NCBI RefSeq assembly: GCF_002936955.1
Contig: NZ_MPZM01000015.1
Location: 1 to 64,000, forward strand
Direction: 5' to 3'
Origin: Oceanisphaera arctica
GTDB taxonomy: Bacteria; Pseudomonadota; Gammaproteobacteria; Enterobacterales; Aeromonadaceae
DNA: 64,000 bases
The notes under the pieces are model-generated. The model saw only the letters and a list, made by a program, of their open reading frames with translations, did no database searches and was not told the origin of the DNA. How positions within the stretch are numbered: the stretch's first letter is position 1; each line of letters begins with the position of its first letter. A program made the position numbers and the translations under genes. Of this stretch, positions 49,538-60,353 are shown in pieces.

Positions 49538-51106
49538 ATGAGCAATAAAACAGAGGCAACCCTGGCCATGGACAAAGATAAGGACATCAAAGCCCCATCC
49601 GGCTTTTTCACCGGTCTCGATATACCGGTGTTTCTGCTCAGCGGCGGCGCCCTGCTGCTGTTCGTGGTAATGGCACTGTATGACATCGAGCTGGTCTCGA
49701 CCTGGGTCAATAGCGCCTTTGCGGTCTCGACCCGACTGTTCGGCGCCTACTGGCAGGTGCTGCTGCTGATGACCTTTCTGATAGGCCTGGTCATGGCCGT
49801 GGGCCGTGGCGGCCATGTTCGCCTGGGTAATCTGAGCAAGCCCGAGATGTCCACCTTTCAGTGGATGTCGATCATCATGTGTACCCTGCTGGCCGGAGGC
49901 GGGGTCTTCTGGGCTGCCGCCGAGCCCATGGCACACTTCATGTCACCCCCTCCCATGTATGCCGGCGAGACCGACAAGATGAACATGGCCATCAACGCCA
50001 TGGCCCAGAGCTTCATGCACTGGGGCTTTCTGGCCTGGGCCATTCTCGGCGGCCTGACCGGCATCGTGTTCATGCACCTGCATTACGACAAGGGACTGCC
50101 GCTGAAGCCGCGCACCCTGCTGTATCCGGTGTTTGGCGACAAGGTGATGAAAGGCTGGTTCGGATCCCTGGTCGATGCCTGCTGCGTACTGGCGGTGGTC
50201 GCCGGTACCGTGGGCCCCATCGGCTTCTTGGGTCTGCAGGTCAGCTTCGGTCTGGAAAAACTGTTCGGCATTCCCGATGTCTACAGCACCCAGGTCGCCA
50301 TTCTGGTCGGTCTGATCTGCATCTATACCCTGTCGGCGGTAAGTGGTGTAACCCGCGGCATTCAGATCCTGAGTAACATCAATGTGGTGCTGGCCGCCTT
50401 TTTGATGCTGTTTATCCTGTTGTTCGGTCCGACCGCCTTTATCGTTAATACCTACCTGCATGCCTTTGGCATCTATCTGAACAACTTCATCCCGATGGCC
50501 ACCTTCCGCGCCGATCCTGCATGGCTGGACTGGTGGACGGTATTCTTCTGGGGCTGGTTCCTGGGTTATGGCCCGCTGATGGCGATGTTTGTGGCGCGTA
50601 TTTCCCGCGGTCGCACCGTACGTCAGGTGATAGTGCTGATTTCCCTCGTAGCACCCATGATCACCTGCTTCTGGTTCACCATCATGGGGGGTAGCGGCCT
50701 GGCCTTCGAGCTGTCCAACCCCGGCAGTGTCTCCGGTCCTTTCACCGGTTTCAACCTGCCTGCGGCATTGCTGGCCATTACCGAGCAACTGCCCTTCGGC
50801 TTTATCATCTCGGTACTGTTCATGATACTGACCACTATCTTCGTCGCCACCACCGGTGACTCCATGACCTTTGCGGTATCCATGGTAATGACCGGCTCCG
50901 ACCATCCTCATGCGGGTGTACGGGTGTTCTGGGGCATCATGATGGGGGTGGTCGCCGCCATCCTGATTTCCATTGGCTCCGGCGGTATCACCGCCCTGCA
51001 GTCCTTCATCGTGGTCACGGCGGTACCTGTGTCGCTGGTGTTGCTGCCCACTCTGTGGACGGCGCCGCAAATCATTAAAAAAATGGCGGCGGAACAGGGG
51101 CTCTAA
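49538..51106 (+). CDS. BCCT family transporter
   Basis: 522 residues with about twelve membrane helices, betaine/carnitine/choline transporter family. The start at 49538 follows TGGAGG. The DWWTVFFWGWFLGYGPLMAMFVARISRGRTVRQV block is the family signature (tryptophan-rich TM8 region). It lacks the long regulatory C-terminal tail of BetT, so it looks more like a catabolic uptake system than an osmosensor. Transport is usually Na+ or H+ coupled. Context suggests its substrate is degraded by the neighbouring enzymes. Confidence 0.92.
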   Translation: MSNKTEATLAMDKDKDIKAPSGFFTGLDIPVFLLSGGALLLFVVMALYDIELVSTWVNSAFAVSTRLFGAYWQVLLLMTFLIGLVMAVGRGGHVRLGNLSKPEMSTFQWMSIIMCTLLAGGGVFWAAAEPMAHFMSPPPMYAGETDKMNMAINAMAQSFMHWGFLAWAILGGLTGIVFMHLHYDKGLPLKPRTLLYPVFGDKVMKGWFGSLVDACCVLAVVAGTVGPIGFLGLQVSFGLEKLFGIPDVYSTQVAILVGLICIYTLSAVSGVTRGIQILSNINVVLAAFLMLFILLFGPTAFIVNTYLHAFGIYLNNFIPMATFRADPAWLDWWTVFFWGWFLGYGPLMAMFVARISRGRTVRQVIVLISLVAPMITCFWFTIMGGSGLAFELSNPGSVSGPFTGFNLPAALLAITEQLPFGFIISVLFMILTTIFVATTGDSMTFAVSMVMTGSDHPHAGVRVFWGIMMGVVAAILISIGSGGITALQSFIVVTAVPVSLVLLPTLWTAPQIIKKMAAEQGL

Positions 51107-51197
51107 GCCGCTGCCGGCACCGAGCATTGTCCGGTGCAACCTCTTTTGAGCGGCAATAGCCGCTCTTTTTTCACTGCATCAAGTAAAGGAACAATCG

Positions 51198-51572
51198 ATG
51201 AAAACAGCCGTAAAAACCGAACTCTTCGCTTCCAAGGCGCCGCTGGAATGGGCCGTAATGGCCAATGGTCAGTTTTATACCGCCCAGATCCCCATCGATG
51301 CCGAAGGCAAGGTGGTTGACGGCGGCATCGAGGCCCAGGCCCGCCAGACCATGAACAACTTCAAACACACGGTGGAAGCAGCAGGCCTGACCATGGCGGA
51401 CGTGACCCAGGTGCTGATCTACGTCACCGCCCGCGACCAGCTGCCGGTATTCAACAAGGTCTATGCCGAGTACTTTGAAGCCCCCTACCCCAACCGCGCG
51501 GCAATGATCGTCGCCGGTCTGGCCCGGGAAGAAATGCTCTGCGAAATCGTGGCCTACGCCGCCCAGCCCTGA
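51198..51572 (+). CDS. RidA family enamine/imine deaminase
   Basis: 124 residues, YjgF/YER057c/UK114 family. The carboxylate-binding arginine R100 (PYPNR) and E116 (LCEIVA) are conserved, so imine hydrolysis is likely. It lies 91 bases after the BCCT gene. Together with the aldehyde dehydrogenase this suggests the pathway passes through a reactive imine, as when a cyclic or N-substituted amino acid is oxidised. Confidence 0.92.
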   Translation: MKTAVKTELFASKAPLEWAVMANGQFYTAQIPIDAEGKVVDGGIEAQARQTMNNFKHTVEAAGLTMADVTQVLIYVTARDQLPVFNKVYAEYFEAPYPNRAAMIVAGLAREEMLCEIVAYAAQP

Positions 51573-51948
51573 TTTATCCAGCTCTAAAGGACTACGCTTT
51601 CATCTAAAGAAAGCATCGCCCTTGTTCGTTGATGCTCTGATCTGACAACAGCAAACCTGAAGGGAGCCTGAACGCCGGTAAAACATCGTTCGGGCCGCCT
51701 TTTCTAATTCAGCACGCCCCCCTCATCACCCGCGCCAATAGCGTCACTCTTTATCTAGCTGATAATCCGACCTTCAAGCTCATTGAGCCATGCCTTGGGG
51801 TGTCACCGCCATCCGTCCCCATCGCCTTCCCGGGTCATGTGTTCAGGGCAATATGCTGGTATGATCCCGCCCCGGCAGCGGGTCCGCCCTCGCTCGCCTC
51901 ACCGTTTCCAGAAACAGTCTCATAAAGATATAAGGTATTGATTTAGCT
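51573..51948. other. intergenic region between ridA-like gene and mutS
   Basis: 376 bases. One hairpin GCTTTC-ATCTAAA-GAAAGC (51596-51614) follows the RidA gene but lacks a T tract. No ORF, mobile repeat copy or clear promoter is visible. Confidence 0.5.
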
Positions 51949-54554
51949 ATGAATCAAGACAACACCCAACATACCCCCATGATGCAGCAATATCTGGCAC
52001 TGAAGGCACAGCATCCGGACATACTGCTGTTCTACCGCATGGGCGATTTTTATGAGCTGTTCTTTGATGATGCCAGGAAGGCCTCGCGCCTGCTGGATAT
52101 TTCCCTGACCAAGCGCGGCAAGTCCGGCGGCAACGCCATTCCCATGGCGGGGGTGCCCCATCATGCGGCGGAAAACTATCTGGCGCGGCTGGTACAGATG
52201 GGCGAGTCGGTGGCCATTTGCGAACAGATTGGCGACCCGGCCACCAGCAAGGGACCGGTGGAGCGCCAGGTGGTACGTATTATTACCCCCGGCACCCTGT
52301 CAGACGAGGCGCTGCTGGCCGACCGTCAGGACAACTGCCTGGCGGCTGTGTATCACGATGGCCAGCAGTTCGGTTACGGCATCATAGATGTCAGTACCGG
52401 CCGCTTCGTGCTTAACCAGTTCGACACCGAAGAGGCGCTGGTCGCCGAGCTACAGCGCACCCAGCCCGCCGAACTGCTGTATCCGGAAGGCTTTCACTGG
52501 TATCCGCTTATCGAGCAACGCAAGGGGCTGCGTCGCCGGCCGGAATGGGAGTTCGATCTGGGCACCGCCCGTCATCTGCTGTGCCAGCAGTTCGGCACCC
52601 GGGATCTGGTGGGTTTCGGCGTCGAACAGTCGACCACGGCACTTTGCGCCGCCGGTTGCCTGCTGCAATATGTAAAAGACACCCAGCGCACCGCCCTGCC
52701 CCATATAAGCAGCGTGAGTCTGGAGCGCAGTCAGGACATGGTGATCATGGATGCCGCCACCCGCCGCAACCTGGAACTGACCCTGAACCTGTCCGGCACC
52801 ATGGAAAATACCCTGGCAGAGGTGCTGGACAACACCACCACCCCCATGGGCAGCCGCCTGCTCAAGCGCTGGATCCACCAGCCCAGCCGCGATATCGAAG
52901 AACTCAACCGGCGTCAGGATGTAATTGCCCTGCTGATGGAGCAGGGCCGCCATGAAGACGTGCGCCCGCTGCTGCGTCAGGTCGGGGATATGGAGCGGGT
53001 GCTGGCGCGACTGGCGCTGCGCTCGGCCGCCCCCGGGATCTGAGCCGGCTGCGCGCCGCGCTGCAAGCGCAGCCCGAGATCCAGCAACAGCTGGGTGACA
53101 CTACCCCTTCCTGCCTGGACGCCCTGGCCGCTCGCATCGGCCAATTTCCGGAGCTGGCCGAGCTGCTGGAGCAGGCAGTGGTCGATACCCCACCGGTACT
53201 GATCCGCGACGGCGGCGTCATTCGCGATGGCTTCAGCCCAGAGCTGGACGAGCTTCGCGAGCTGGCCGCCGGTGCCCACCGTTATCTGGAGGAGCTGGAA
53301 GCCCGGGAAAAAGCCGCTACCGGTATCAGCACTCTCAAGGTGGCCTACAACCGGGTGCACGGTTTTTATATCGAAGTCAGCCGGGCCAGCGCCCATCTGG
53401 TGCCGATGCACTATGTGCGCCGCCAGACCCTGAAGAACAACGAACGCTACATTATTCCCGAGCTGAAGGAATACGAAGACAAGGTGCTCAACGCCCAAAG
53501 CAAGGGCTTGGCGCTGGAAAAAAAACTCTACGAGGCGCTGCTGGACCGCTTGCTGGAACAACTACAGCCGCTGCAACACAGCGCCATCGCCCTGGCCCAG
53601 CTGGATGTGTTCGCCAACCTGGCCGAGCGGGCCGAAAGCCTGAATTACTGCCGCCCACAACTGACCGGCGACGAGGTGATCGACATAGAAGAGGGTCGCC
53701 ATCCGGTGGTGGAGCAGGTAATGAGCGAGCCCTTTATCGCCAACCCGCTGCTGATGTCGGAGCAGCGCAAGATGCTGGTGATCACCGGGCCGAACATGGG
53801 GGGTAAATCCACCTATATGCGGCAAACGGCGCTGATCGTGCTGATGGCTTACATCGGCTCTTTCGTGCCGGCCCAGCGCGCCCGTATCGGCAAGGTTGAC
53901 CGTATTTTCACCCGTATCGGTGCCTCGGACGACCTGGCTTCGGGCCGTTCGACCTTCATGGTGGAGATGACCGAAACCGCCAATATCCTCAACAACGCCA
54001 GCCGCCACAGCCTGGTGCTGATGGATGAAATTGGCCGGGGCACCAGCACCTACGACGGTCTGGCCCTGGCCTGGTCCTGCGCCGACGCATTGGCCAATCG
54101 GCTGCATGCCTACACCCTGTTCGCCACTCATTACTTCGAGCTGACCGAGCTGGCGGGCTTGTGGTCCGAGGTGGTTAACGTGCACCTGGATGCGGTAGAG
54201 CATGAAGACACCATCGCCTTCATGCATGCGGTACAGGAAGGCGCGGCCAGCCGCTCTTACGGCTTGCAGGTGGCCGCCCTGGCGGGCGTGCCGAAAGCGG
54301 TACTGACCCTGGCCCGCCAGAAACTGGCCGAGCTGGAAAGCGGGCAGACGCTACCGGCAAGAGAGGTGAAAAAGGCCCTGTCCCGGCAGCCGGATGACGA
54401 AGCCCTGCAGCCGTCGCTGCCCCTGTTCGAAACAGAAGCGGAGCCGGATCCTGCACTGATGATGCTCGATGAACTGGATCCGGACGAACTCAGCCCACGC
54501 CAGGCACTGGCACTGCTGTATCAACTGAAACAGGCGCGTCAAACAGAGCGGTAA
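51949..54554 (+). pseudogene. mutS: mutS, mismatch recognition protein, interrupted by a -1 frameshift
   Basis: Two frames together make a full MutS. The first (51949-53043, 364 residues) has the mismatch-reading GDFYELFF motif (F34, E36) and ends in a premature TGA at 53041. The second continues from about 53037 to 54554 with the lever and clamp domains, Walker A GPNMGGKS, the GRGTSTYDG signature and a C-terminal tetramer helix. At 53026-53035 the sequence reads TCGGCCGCCCCCGGGATCTG; adding one C would restore [10 protein letters not shown], the family sequence. So either one C was lost or the read is wrong in a C run. As written, no ATPase domain would be made. Confidence 0.9.
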
Positions 54555-54567
54555 GCAGTTGCACTTC

Positions 54568-54833
54568 GGACAAAGGGCCAGCTCTGCCGACTCGCTATGA
54601 ATACATCCATGTACGCTCTCCGTTTCGTCCCTGAAACGGAAGGTCGGCTGAGCAGATCCCTTTGTCCTCCTGAAGCTCCGACGTCGCCTGTTTGTGATGC
54701 CAACAGCTAACTCGGGAGTCAAGAAAAGGCTACAGGGATTGCCTCAGCCGACCGTCAAATGCCAGGGATGGTATTTGCTGAGCGTCACAGGGATGTGCTT
54801 GCAGCGTGTCGGAGGAGGCAACCCTGTTGCCTC
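54568..54833. repeat. MITE-like two-module palindromic element, copy 4 (ends lost)
   Basis: Module I (54568-54666) runs from GGACAAAGGG to CCCTTTGTCC with small hairpin TAC-ATCCAT-GTA (54602-54613) and inner stem CCGTTTC/GAAACGG with loop GTCCCT (54620-54639). Module II (54728-54831) has the same plan: stem AAATGCC/GGTATTT with loop AGGGAT (54757-54776) and CAC-AGGGAT-GTG (54786-54797). No clear terminal repeats remain; the left side begins 13 bases after the mutS stop. Same orientation as copy 1. Confidence 0.82.
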
Positions 54834-54890
54834 TTTATTCCGCAAATTGATCTGTGGCTAAGAGACAGGCTTACGTCTGCTCTTCGGTGA

Positions 54891-55862
54891 TTAATCGCTG
54901 TAGAACAGGGTGTCTATCGACAGCCCCTGCTGGGTGAGCACTTCCTTCAGCCGACGCAGGGCTTCCACCTGTATCTGCCGTACCCGCTCCCGGGTCAGAC
55001 CTATCTCTCTGCCCACATCTTCCAGCGTTGAAGCCTCGTAGCCGAGTAGGCCGAAACGACGGGCCAGCACTTCCCGCTGCTTGGGATTGAGTTCTTCCAG
55101 CCAGCGAACCAGGCTCATACGAATGTCGTCGTCCTGAATTTCGGTTTCCGGATCTAGATCATTTTCGTCGGTGATCACATCAAGCAGTGCCTTGTCGCCA
55201 TCACCACCGATGGGGGTGTCGACCGAACTGATTTTTTCGTTCAGCTTGAGCATGCGAGAAACGTCTGCCACCGGCTTGTCGAGGGCTCCGGCTATTTCTT
55301 CGGCGGTAGGTTCATGATCGAGACGATGGGCCAGCTCACGGGCGGTACGCAGATAAACGTTGAGTTCCTTGACCACATGAATGGGCAGACGAATGGTGCG
55401 GGTCTGGTTCATGATGGCCCGCTCTATGGTCTGACGGATCCACCAGGTGGCATAGGTCGAGAAACGGAAACCCCGCTCGGGATCGAATTTCTCGACGGCG
55501 CGGATCAGGCCGAGGTTACCCTCTTCAATCAAGTCCAGCAGCGCCAGGCCCCTGTTGTTGTAACGGCGGGATATCTTGACCACTAGCCGCAGGTTGGACT
55601 CAATCATCCGCTTGCGAGCGATCAGATCACCGCGCAGGGCGCGGCGAGAATAGAGCACTTCTTCCTCTGCCGTCAGCAGGGGGGAAAAGCCGATTTCTCC
55701 CAGATAAAGCTGGGTAACATCCAGCGTGCGAGCGCTGGGTACCTTGAGGATTTCTTCTTCCTGAATACTTTCCTTTTCATCGCTACCGGTGATCACATCC
55801 TGTTCAGCATCGGTATTCAAATCCACCTCATCCTGGTGGCTTGCTTTTTTACTATGGCTCAT
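54891..55862 (-). CDS. rpoS: RNA polymerase sigma factor RpoS
   Basis: 323 residues (E. coli 330). Acidic N-terminus, then region 1.2 ([20 protein letters not shown]), region 2 ([61 protein letters not shown]), region 3 and region 4 helix-turn-helix ([27 protein letters not shown]). Master regulator of stationary phase and general stress. It is downstream of nlpD, so an rpoS promoter inside nlpD is likely, as in E. coli. Confidence 0.97.
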   Translation of the reverse strand: MSHSKKASHQDEVDLNTDAEQDVITGSDEKESIQEEEILKVPSARTLDVTQLYLGEIGFSPLLTAEEEVLYSRRALRGDLIARKRMIESNLRLVVKISRRYNNRGLALLDLIEEGNLGLIRAVEKFDPERGFRFSTYATWWIRQTIERAIMNQTRTIRLPIHVVKELNVYLRTARELAHRLDHEPTAEEIAGALDKPVADVSRMLKLNEKISSVDTPIGGDGDKALLDVITDENDLDPETEIQDDDIRMSLVRWLEELNPKQREVLARRFGLLGYEASTLEDVGREIGLTRERVRQIQVEALRRLKEVLTQQGLSIDTLFYSD

Positions 55863-55904
55863 GGCAGTTCTCCCTTAATCCGGGTACTACCTGTTTCCCG
55901 GAAT

Positions 55905-56900
55905 CTATCGCTTTGGCAGATATTTCATCGGATTAACCGAAGATCCCTGATACCGGATTTCGAAATGCAATCGCACATCTGTGGTATCACTGCTGCCCAT
56001 ATCCGCTATGTGCTGACCGACACTCACCGATTGTTGCTCCTTTACCCGGAGCACTTCATTGTGAGCGTAGGCAGACAAGTAATCATCATTGTGTTTGATG
56101 ATGATAAGATTGCCGTAACCACGTAGCGCATTCCCTGCGTAAACAACCTTGCCCGCAGCGGCCGCCTTGATGGCCTGGCCCCTGCTGCCTCTGATATCAA
56201 TTCCTTTATTACCGGTTTCGGCCAGCGAAAACCCGGTTATAACCGGGCCTGCGGTTGGCCATTGCCAGCCAATGGTTGCATTGACAGCGGCGTTTTTTTG
56301 TACTCCAGACCCAGCGTATGCTTTTCCCGGAGCGGGTGCAAGTGGCTTGGTTGCTTTTGCCGGAGTGCTCGTACCAGCTGTTCTGCTCGGGTTTATCCGG
56401 GTCTTTCCCGGTCCCGTACGAGGTACGGCGGAGGATGAAACTTGCCCTTCATCGGCGGTGGCGCTGTGCGCGCGCAGGTTCAACGGCTGACCGACATAAA
56501 TACGATAAGGGGGTTTGAGGCCATTCAGCGTCGCCAAGTCGGCTACCGAATGGCCGGTGTTGTGTGCAATGATACTGAGGGTATCACCCCGGCGAACCCG
56601 ATATACCACACGAGTGGCGCCGGGAACATCCAGCCGTAGGGTCTGACCGGGATAAATAGAGTAAGGTGCCGGAATCCGGTTATGTCGTGCCAGGGTCGGC
56701 ACATCGGTACCGGCCTGCCAGGCGATGGAATACAGGGTATCGCCCTTGGCTACCACATAATGGCGGCCATCGGCCTTGATCTGGCCACGGGCATGCACCC
56801 CCACCACCGGCGCCGGACGAGAGGCGGAGCAGGCCGTCAACAGGGTGATCAACATCAGGTTGAAACACGCCAGTCTGAATGTATCGCTCCGCCGTTGCAT
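55905..56900 (-). CDS. nlpD: murein hydrolase activator NlpD
   Basis: 331-residue outer-membrane lipoprotein. Lipobox LTAC with lipidated C24; two LysM domains (about 45-90, HYVVAKGDTLYSIAWQAG; about 96-140, VYRVRRGDTLSIIAHNTG); a linker; and a C-terminal LytM domain. The metal ligands are degenerate (NKGID in place of HxxxD, VRLHFE in place of HxH), as expected for an amidase activator rather than an enzyme. Two LysM domains, where E. coli NlpD has one. It is 42 bases upstream of rpoS. Confidence 0.95.
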   Translation of the reverse strand: MQRRSDTFRLACFNLMLITLLTACSASRPAPVVGVHARGQIKADGRHYVVAKGDTLYSIAWQAGTDVPTLARHNRIPAPYSIYPGQTLRLDVPGATRVVYRVRRGDTLSIIAHNTGHSVADLATLNGLKPPYRIYVGQPLNLRAHSATADEGQVSSSAVPRTGPGKTRINPSRTAGTSTPAKATKPLAPAPGKAYAGSGVQKNAAVNATIGWQWPTAGPVITGFSLAETGNKGIDIRGSRGQAIKAAAAGKVVYAGNALRGYGNLIIIKHNDDYLSAYAHNEVLRVKEQQSVSVGQHIADMGSSDTTDVRLHFEIRYQGSSVNPMKYLPKR

Positions 56901-56907
56901 CAGTGCT

Positions 56908-57489
56908 TCACTGCTTCAGCAACAGATAGGCCACCACCGCAGCCGCCAGGCAGAGCCAGCCGAGGATATCGATATATCGGATCAGCCTGGCTTCCATTCT
57001 GACTCCGCCCCAGACCATCAGGCCCGATACCAGGAAGAAGCGCAGGCCCCGCCCTACCAGGGAAATCAGCAGAAAGGGAAGGAAGGCCATCTGCAGCAGG
57101 CCAGCCGTGACCGTAAAGACCTTGTAAGGAATAGGGGTAAAGCTGGCAATGAAGATGACCCAGATGCCCCAGTCATCAAACCACTGCTGGGCGATCGCCA
57201 TCTTGCCTTCATAACCCATGGTCGCGATAAAGGGCTGCACCACCGGCTCCCACAGGGCATAACCCAGCAGGTAACCGAAGGCCGCGCCCAGCACCGAGAA
57301 GAAAGTGGCGAGGGCGGCATAATGCCAGGCTCGCTCCGGCTTGGACAACGCCATGGGCGCCAGCATCACATCCACCGGCACCGGCCAGAAAATGGACTCG
57401 GCAAAACTGTTCAAAGACAAATAAACCGGCGCATGCCGGTGTACGGCCCACATCATGACCTGCCGATACAACCGAGAAAAAATCTTCAC
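56908..57489 (-). CDS. yqaA: YqaA family membrane protein (DedA-like)
   Basis: 193 residues with about four membrane segments and the SNARE-associated/DedA-type block ([40 protein letters not shown]). DedA relatives include lipid flippases; the role of YqaA is not known. It overlaps pcm by 4 bases and is followed 7 bases later by nlpD, forming the surE-pcm-yqaA-nlpD-rpoS row seen in many gammaproteobacteria. Confidence 0.85.
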   Translation of the reverse strand: MKIFSRLYRQVMMWAVHRHAPVYLSLNSFAESIFWPVPVDVMLAPMALSKPERAWHYAALATFFSVLGAAFGYLLGYALWEPVVQPFIATMGYEGKMAIAQQWFDDWGIWVIFIASFTPIPYKVFTVTAGLLQMAFLPFLLISLVGRGLRFFLVSGLMVWGGVRMEARLIRYIDILGWLCLAAAVVAYLLLKQ

Positions 57490-58112
57490 TCAAGATCACC
57501 CTTCACCAAAGGTACAAAACGCACCGATTCCAGCTCGGTACGAGAAAATTGATCACCATGACGTTGATAGAGCCACAGTGACTGCTGACTCTGCCCCACC
57601 GGGATCACCATGCGCCCGCCATCAGCCAGTTGTGACAACAGCGCCTGGGGGGTTTCCTGCGCCGCCGCCGTCACCATAATGGCGTCGAAGGGCGCCTTGC
57701 TGGCCCAGCCCAGCCAGCCATCGCCATGCTTGGTCGAGACATTGTGCAAATCCAGCCGCTGCAACCGGCGCCGGGCCTGATATTGCAGCGACTTAATCCG
57801 CTCAACGGTAAAAACCTGCTCCACCAGTTGCGCCAGCACTGCGGTCTGAAAGCCCGACCCAGTGCCCACCTCCAGCACCCGCTTTGGATTCTGGGCCAGC
57901 ACCTCCTCCGTCATGCGCGCGACGATATAGGGCTGAGAAATGGTCTGGCCAAAACCGATAGGCAAAGCACTGTTTTCCCAGGCCTTGTGGGCCATGGCCT
58001 CGTCGACAAACTGGGCTCTTGGCAGGCCGGCAATGGCCTGCAATACCCGTTCGTCCCTGATGCCCTGCTGTAGCAACAAGCGATAGAGTTGCTGTCCCGC
58101 TAACGTGAGCAC
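57486..58112 (-). CDS. pcm: protein-L-isoaspartate O-methyltransferase
   Basis: 208 residues (E. coli 208). SAM-binding [18 protein letters not shown], and [21 protein letters not shown] with the isoaspartyl-binding region. It repairs isoaspartate in ageing proteins. It lies 3 bases after surE, a stationary-phase survival pair. Confidence 0.96.
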   Translation of the reverse strand: MLTLAGQQLYRLLLQQGIRDERVLQAIAGLPRAQFVDEAMAHKAWENSALPIGFGQTISQPYIVARMTEEVLAQNPKRVLEVGTGSGFQTAVLAQLVEQVFTVERIKSLQYQARRRLQRLDLHNVSTKHGDGWLGWASKAPFDAIMVTAAAQETPQALLSQLADGGRMVIPVGQSQQSLWLYQRHGDQFSRTELESVRFVPLVKGDLE

Positions 58113-58115
58113 CCG

Positions 58116-58862
58116 TTACTCCACTTCTTTAATCCAGCTGGCCAGCGCCGCCATCTGCGCATAAGCCGTCATATCTATGGTCAATGGGGTTATGGAAACA
58201 TAGCCCCGCTCCACCGCATCAAAGTCGGTGCCTTCGCCCGCATCCTGGATGGCGCCCGGAGGCCCAATCCAGTAAATGGGCCGACCACGAGGGTCGTACT
58301 CTTTTAGCACGGCATCACAGCGATGGCGATTACCCAATCGAGTCACTTTGATACCCCGAATTTCTTCCAGGGGCAAGTCGGGCACATTCACATTCAGGAT
58401 CTGATTGGACGACAACGGCGCCCGCAACAACCCCTGCACCAGCAGGCTGGCATAATGAGCTGCGGTTTCGAAATACCGATCGCCACACAGTGACACCGCC
58501 ACCGAGGGCAAGCCCAGGTGACGCCCTTCGGTAGCCGCCGCGACCGTGCCGGAGTAGAGCACGTCGTCGCCCAGGTTGGCACCGTGGTTGATACCGGCCA
58601 CTACCATATCGGGGTCCGGATCGAGCAGGCTGTTCACCGCCCAGTGCACGCAATCGGTGGGCGTGCCCTTGACCGAATAGAAGCCGCTGTCATCCAGCTT
58701 GTCGGCCCGCAAGGGCACTTCCAGCGTCAGGGAATGGCTCGCCCCGCTGCGATTACGGTCAGGCGCCACCGTCACCACCTCGGCAAATTCCGCCAGCGCC
58801 CGGCTCAGGGTACGAATGCCCAAGGCATTCACACCATCATCATTACTCACCAGTATTTTCAT
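58116..58862 (-). CDS. surE: 5'/3'-nucleotidase SurE
   Basis: 248 residues from the ATG at 58862 ([10 protein letters not shown]), matching E. coli; an ATG three codons earlier is possible. Metal-binding SNDDG (D8, D9) and [19 protein letters not shown] are conserved. It hydrolyses nucleoside monophosphates. It overlaps the end of truD. Confidence 0.95.
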   Translation of the reverse strand: MKILVSNDDGVNALGIRTLSRALAEFAEVVTVAPDRNRSGASHSLTLEVPLRADKLDDSGFYSVKGTPTDCVHWAVNSLLDPDPDMVVAGINHGANLGDDVLYSGTVAAATEGRHLGLPSVAVSLCGDRYFETAAHYASLLVQGLLRAPLSSNQILNVNVPDLPLEEIRGIKVTRLGNRHRCDAVLKEYDPRGRPIYWIGPPGAIQDAGEGTDFDAVERGYVSITPLTIDMTAYAQMAALASWIKEVE

Positions 58863-59883
58863 CGATTCCATTATCCTTGACTAATTCCCGCACCAGGCTG
58901 GTGGCATAGCTTCCTGCCGGTAACCAGAACGACAGCGTCAGGCTGTCGCCTTCCCTATTCCAACTCATCTGCCTGGGGATAAGCAGCAAAGGCCGCCGTT
59001 CCTGCTTCAGGCCGTTAGCTTCCAGCCCCTCACACAAGTCTTCCTGTCCGGCGATCGCCGCCTGTTCCAACTCGCCGGGTTTACCACTGCTCGCCAGCCG
59101 CCCCCGGCCCCACAGCGGGGCGCTCAGGCGTACATCGCCTTCGTCAAAACGGGCCTGCATGGCGTCGTCCAGCGGATTGTCTTCTCCCAGGGTGAAGAAA
59201 GACTGGGTGCCCGACAGCATCACACAGTCGCCGTCCAGCAACTGCTCACCGAGACCAGCAGCCAGTCGGTGGCTGGCCGCCAGGTTGAACAGGTAACTGC
59301 GGGCAGAAGACAGATAAAGGGATCGCTTATTGCGGTCTTTGACACGACGACCGTTGAACATGGCCCTGGCCTGATCCAGGTTACCGAACTCACGGCCAAA
59401 ACGCTGGTCCCCGTAATAATTGGGTACACCGCGTTCGGCAATGGCGGTCAAGCGGGACTCCAGATCTCCTTGCCCTTCCAGCTCGGTGATCCTGAGCTCG
59501 AACCAGTTGCCCTTGAGGGCGCCGGTTTTCAGTTTCTTGTTATGGCGGGCGACGGCCAGAATCTGCACGTCGTCGTTTTCGAGGCTCGAAAAGTCCGGCA
59601 TCTCCTTGCCTGGCAAATGCACCCCGAACCACTGTTCGGTCACCGCATGCCGGTCCTTGAGTCCGGCCCAGGTTACTTCCCGCTGAGTCACACCCGCCAG
59701 CCGAGACAGCTCGCGCGCCACCCACTGAGTATTCTGGCCGCGCTTGCGAATATGCAGCAGTATATGCTCACCCTCGCCGCCGGGGCCAAACCCTAAGTCT
59801 TCGCGTACGATAAAATCTTCCGGTGCCGCCTTCAGGCGGCCGCGGTATTCGGGTTGTCCGTGCAGATAATGCCAGTTGTTCAT
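58843..59883 (-). CDS. truD: tRNA pseudouridine(13) synthase TruD
   Basis: 346 residues (E. coli 349). Catalytic D77 in [27 protein letters not shown] and family-specific [15 protein letters not shown] are present. It makes pseudouridine 13 in tRNA-Glu. Overlaps ispF by 4 bases at its start and surE at its end. Confidence 0.96.
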   Translation of the reverse strand: MNNWHYLHGQPEYRGRLKAAPEDFIVREDLGFGPGGEGEHILLHIRKRGQNTQWVARELSRLAGVTQREVTWAGLKDRHAVTEQWFGVHLPGKEMPDFSSLENDDVQILAVARHNKKLKTGALKGNWFELRITELEGQGDLESRLTAIAERGVPNYYGDQRFGREFGNLDQARAMFNGRRVKDRNKRSLYLSSARSYLFNLAASHRLAAGLGEQLLDGDCVMLSGTQSFFTLGEDNPLDDAMQARFDEGDVRLSAPLWGRGRLASSGKPGELEQAAIAGQEDLCEGLEANGLKQERRPLLLIPRQMSWNREGDSLTLSFWLPAGSYATSLVRELVKDNGIDENTGE

Positions 59884-60353
59884 GCTTTTACCAGCAGCAC
59901 TACGGCTTCTGCCGCTATGCCTTCTTTACGGCCCACAAAACCGAGCTGCTCGGTGGTGGTGGCCTTGACGTTGATGAGGGTGGGATCCGCGTGCAGATCG
60001 GCGGCGATATTGGCCACCATGTCCCCGATGAAAGGCGCCAGTTTGGGCGCCTGGGCCAGTACGGTAATATCCGCATTGCCAAGTGTAAAGCCGGCCTGCA
60101 TGACCCGTTCGAACACGTCGCGCAGCAGTATACGGCTGTCTATACCGGCATAGGCCGCATCGGTATCCGGGAAGTGGCGGCCGATATCGCCGGCGCCGAT
60201 GGCACCGAGCAGGGCATCGCTCAGGGCGTGCAGCACCACGTCACCATCGGAATGGGCCAACAGCCCTTGTGTATAAGGCACCGCCACGCCGGCCAGGATA
60301 CAGGGACCCTGACCACCAAACTTGTGCACGTCGAAACCGTGCCCGATTCGCAT
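59880..60353 (-). CDS. ispF: 2-C-methyl-D-erythritol 2,4-cyclodiphosphate synthase
   Basis: 157 residues from the ATG at 60353 ([12 protein letters not shown]), the family start. Zinc ligands D8 and H10, with the third histidine in the [11 protein letters not shown] segment. It closes the cyclic diphosphate in the MEP isoprenoid route. The start overlaps the ispD stop; an adjacent ATG 3 bases upstream is also possible. Confidence 0.96.
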   Translation of the reverse strand: MRIGHGFDVHKFGGQGPCILAGVAVPYTQGLLAHSDGDVVLHALSDALLGAIGAGDIGRHFPDTDAAYAGIDSRILLRDVFERVMQAGFTLGNADITVLAQAPKLAPFIGDMVANIAADLHADPTLINVKATTTEQLGFVGRKEGIAAEAVVLLVKA

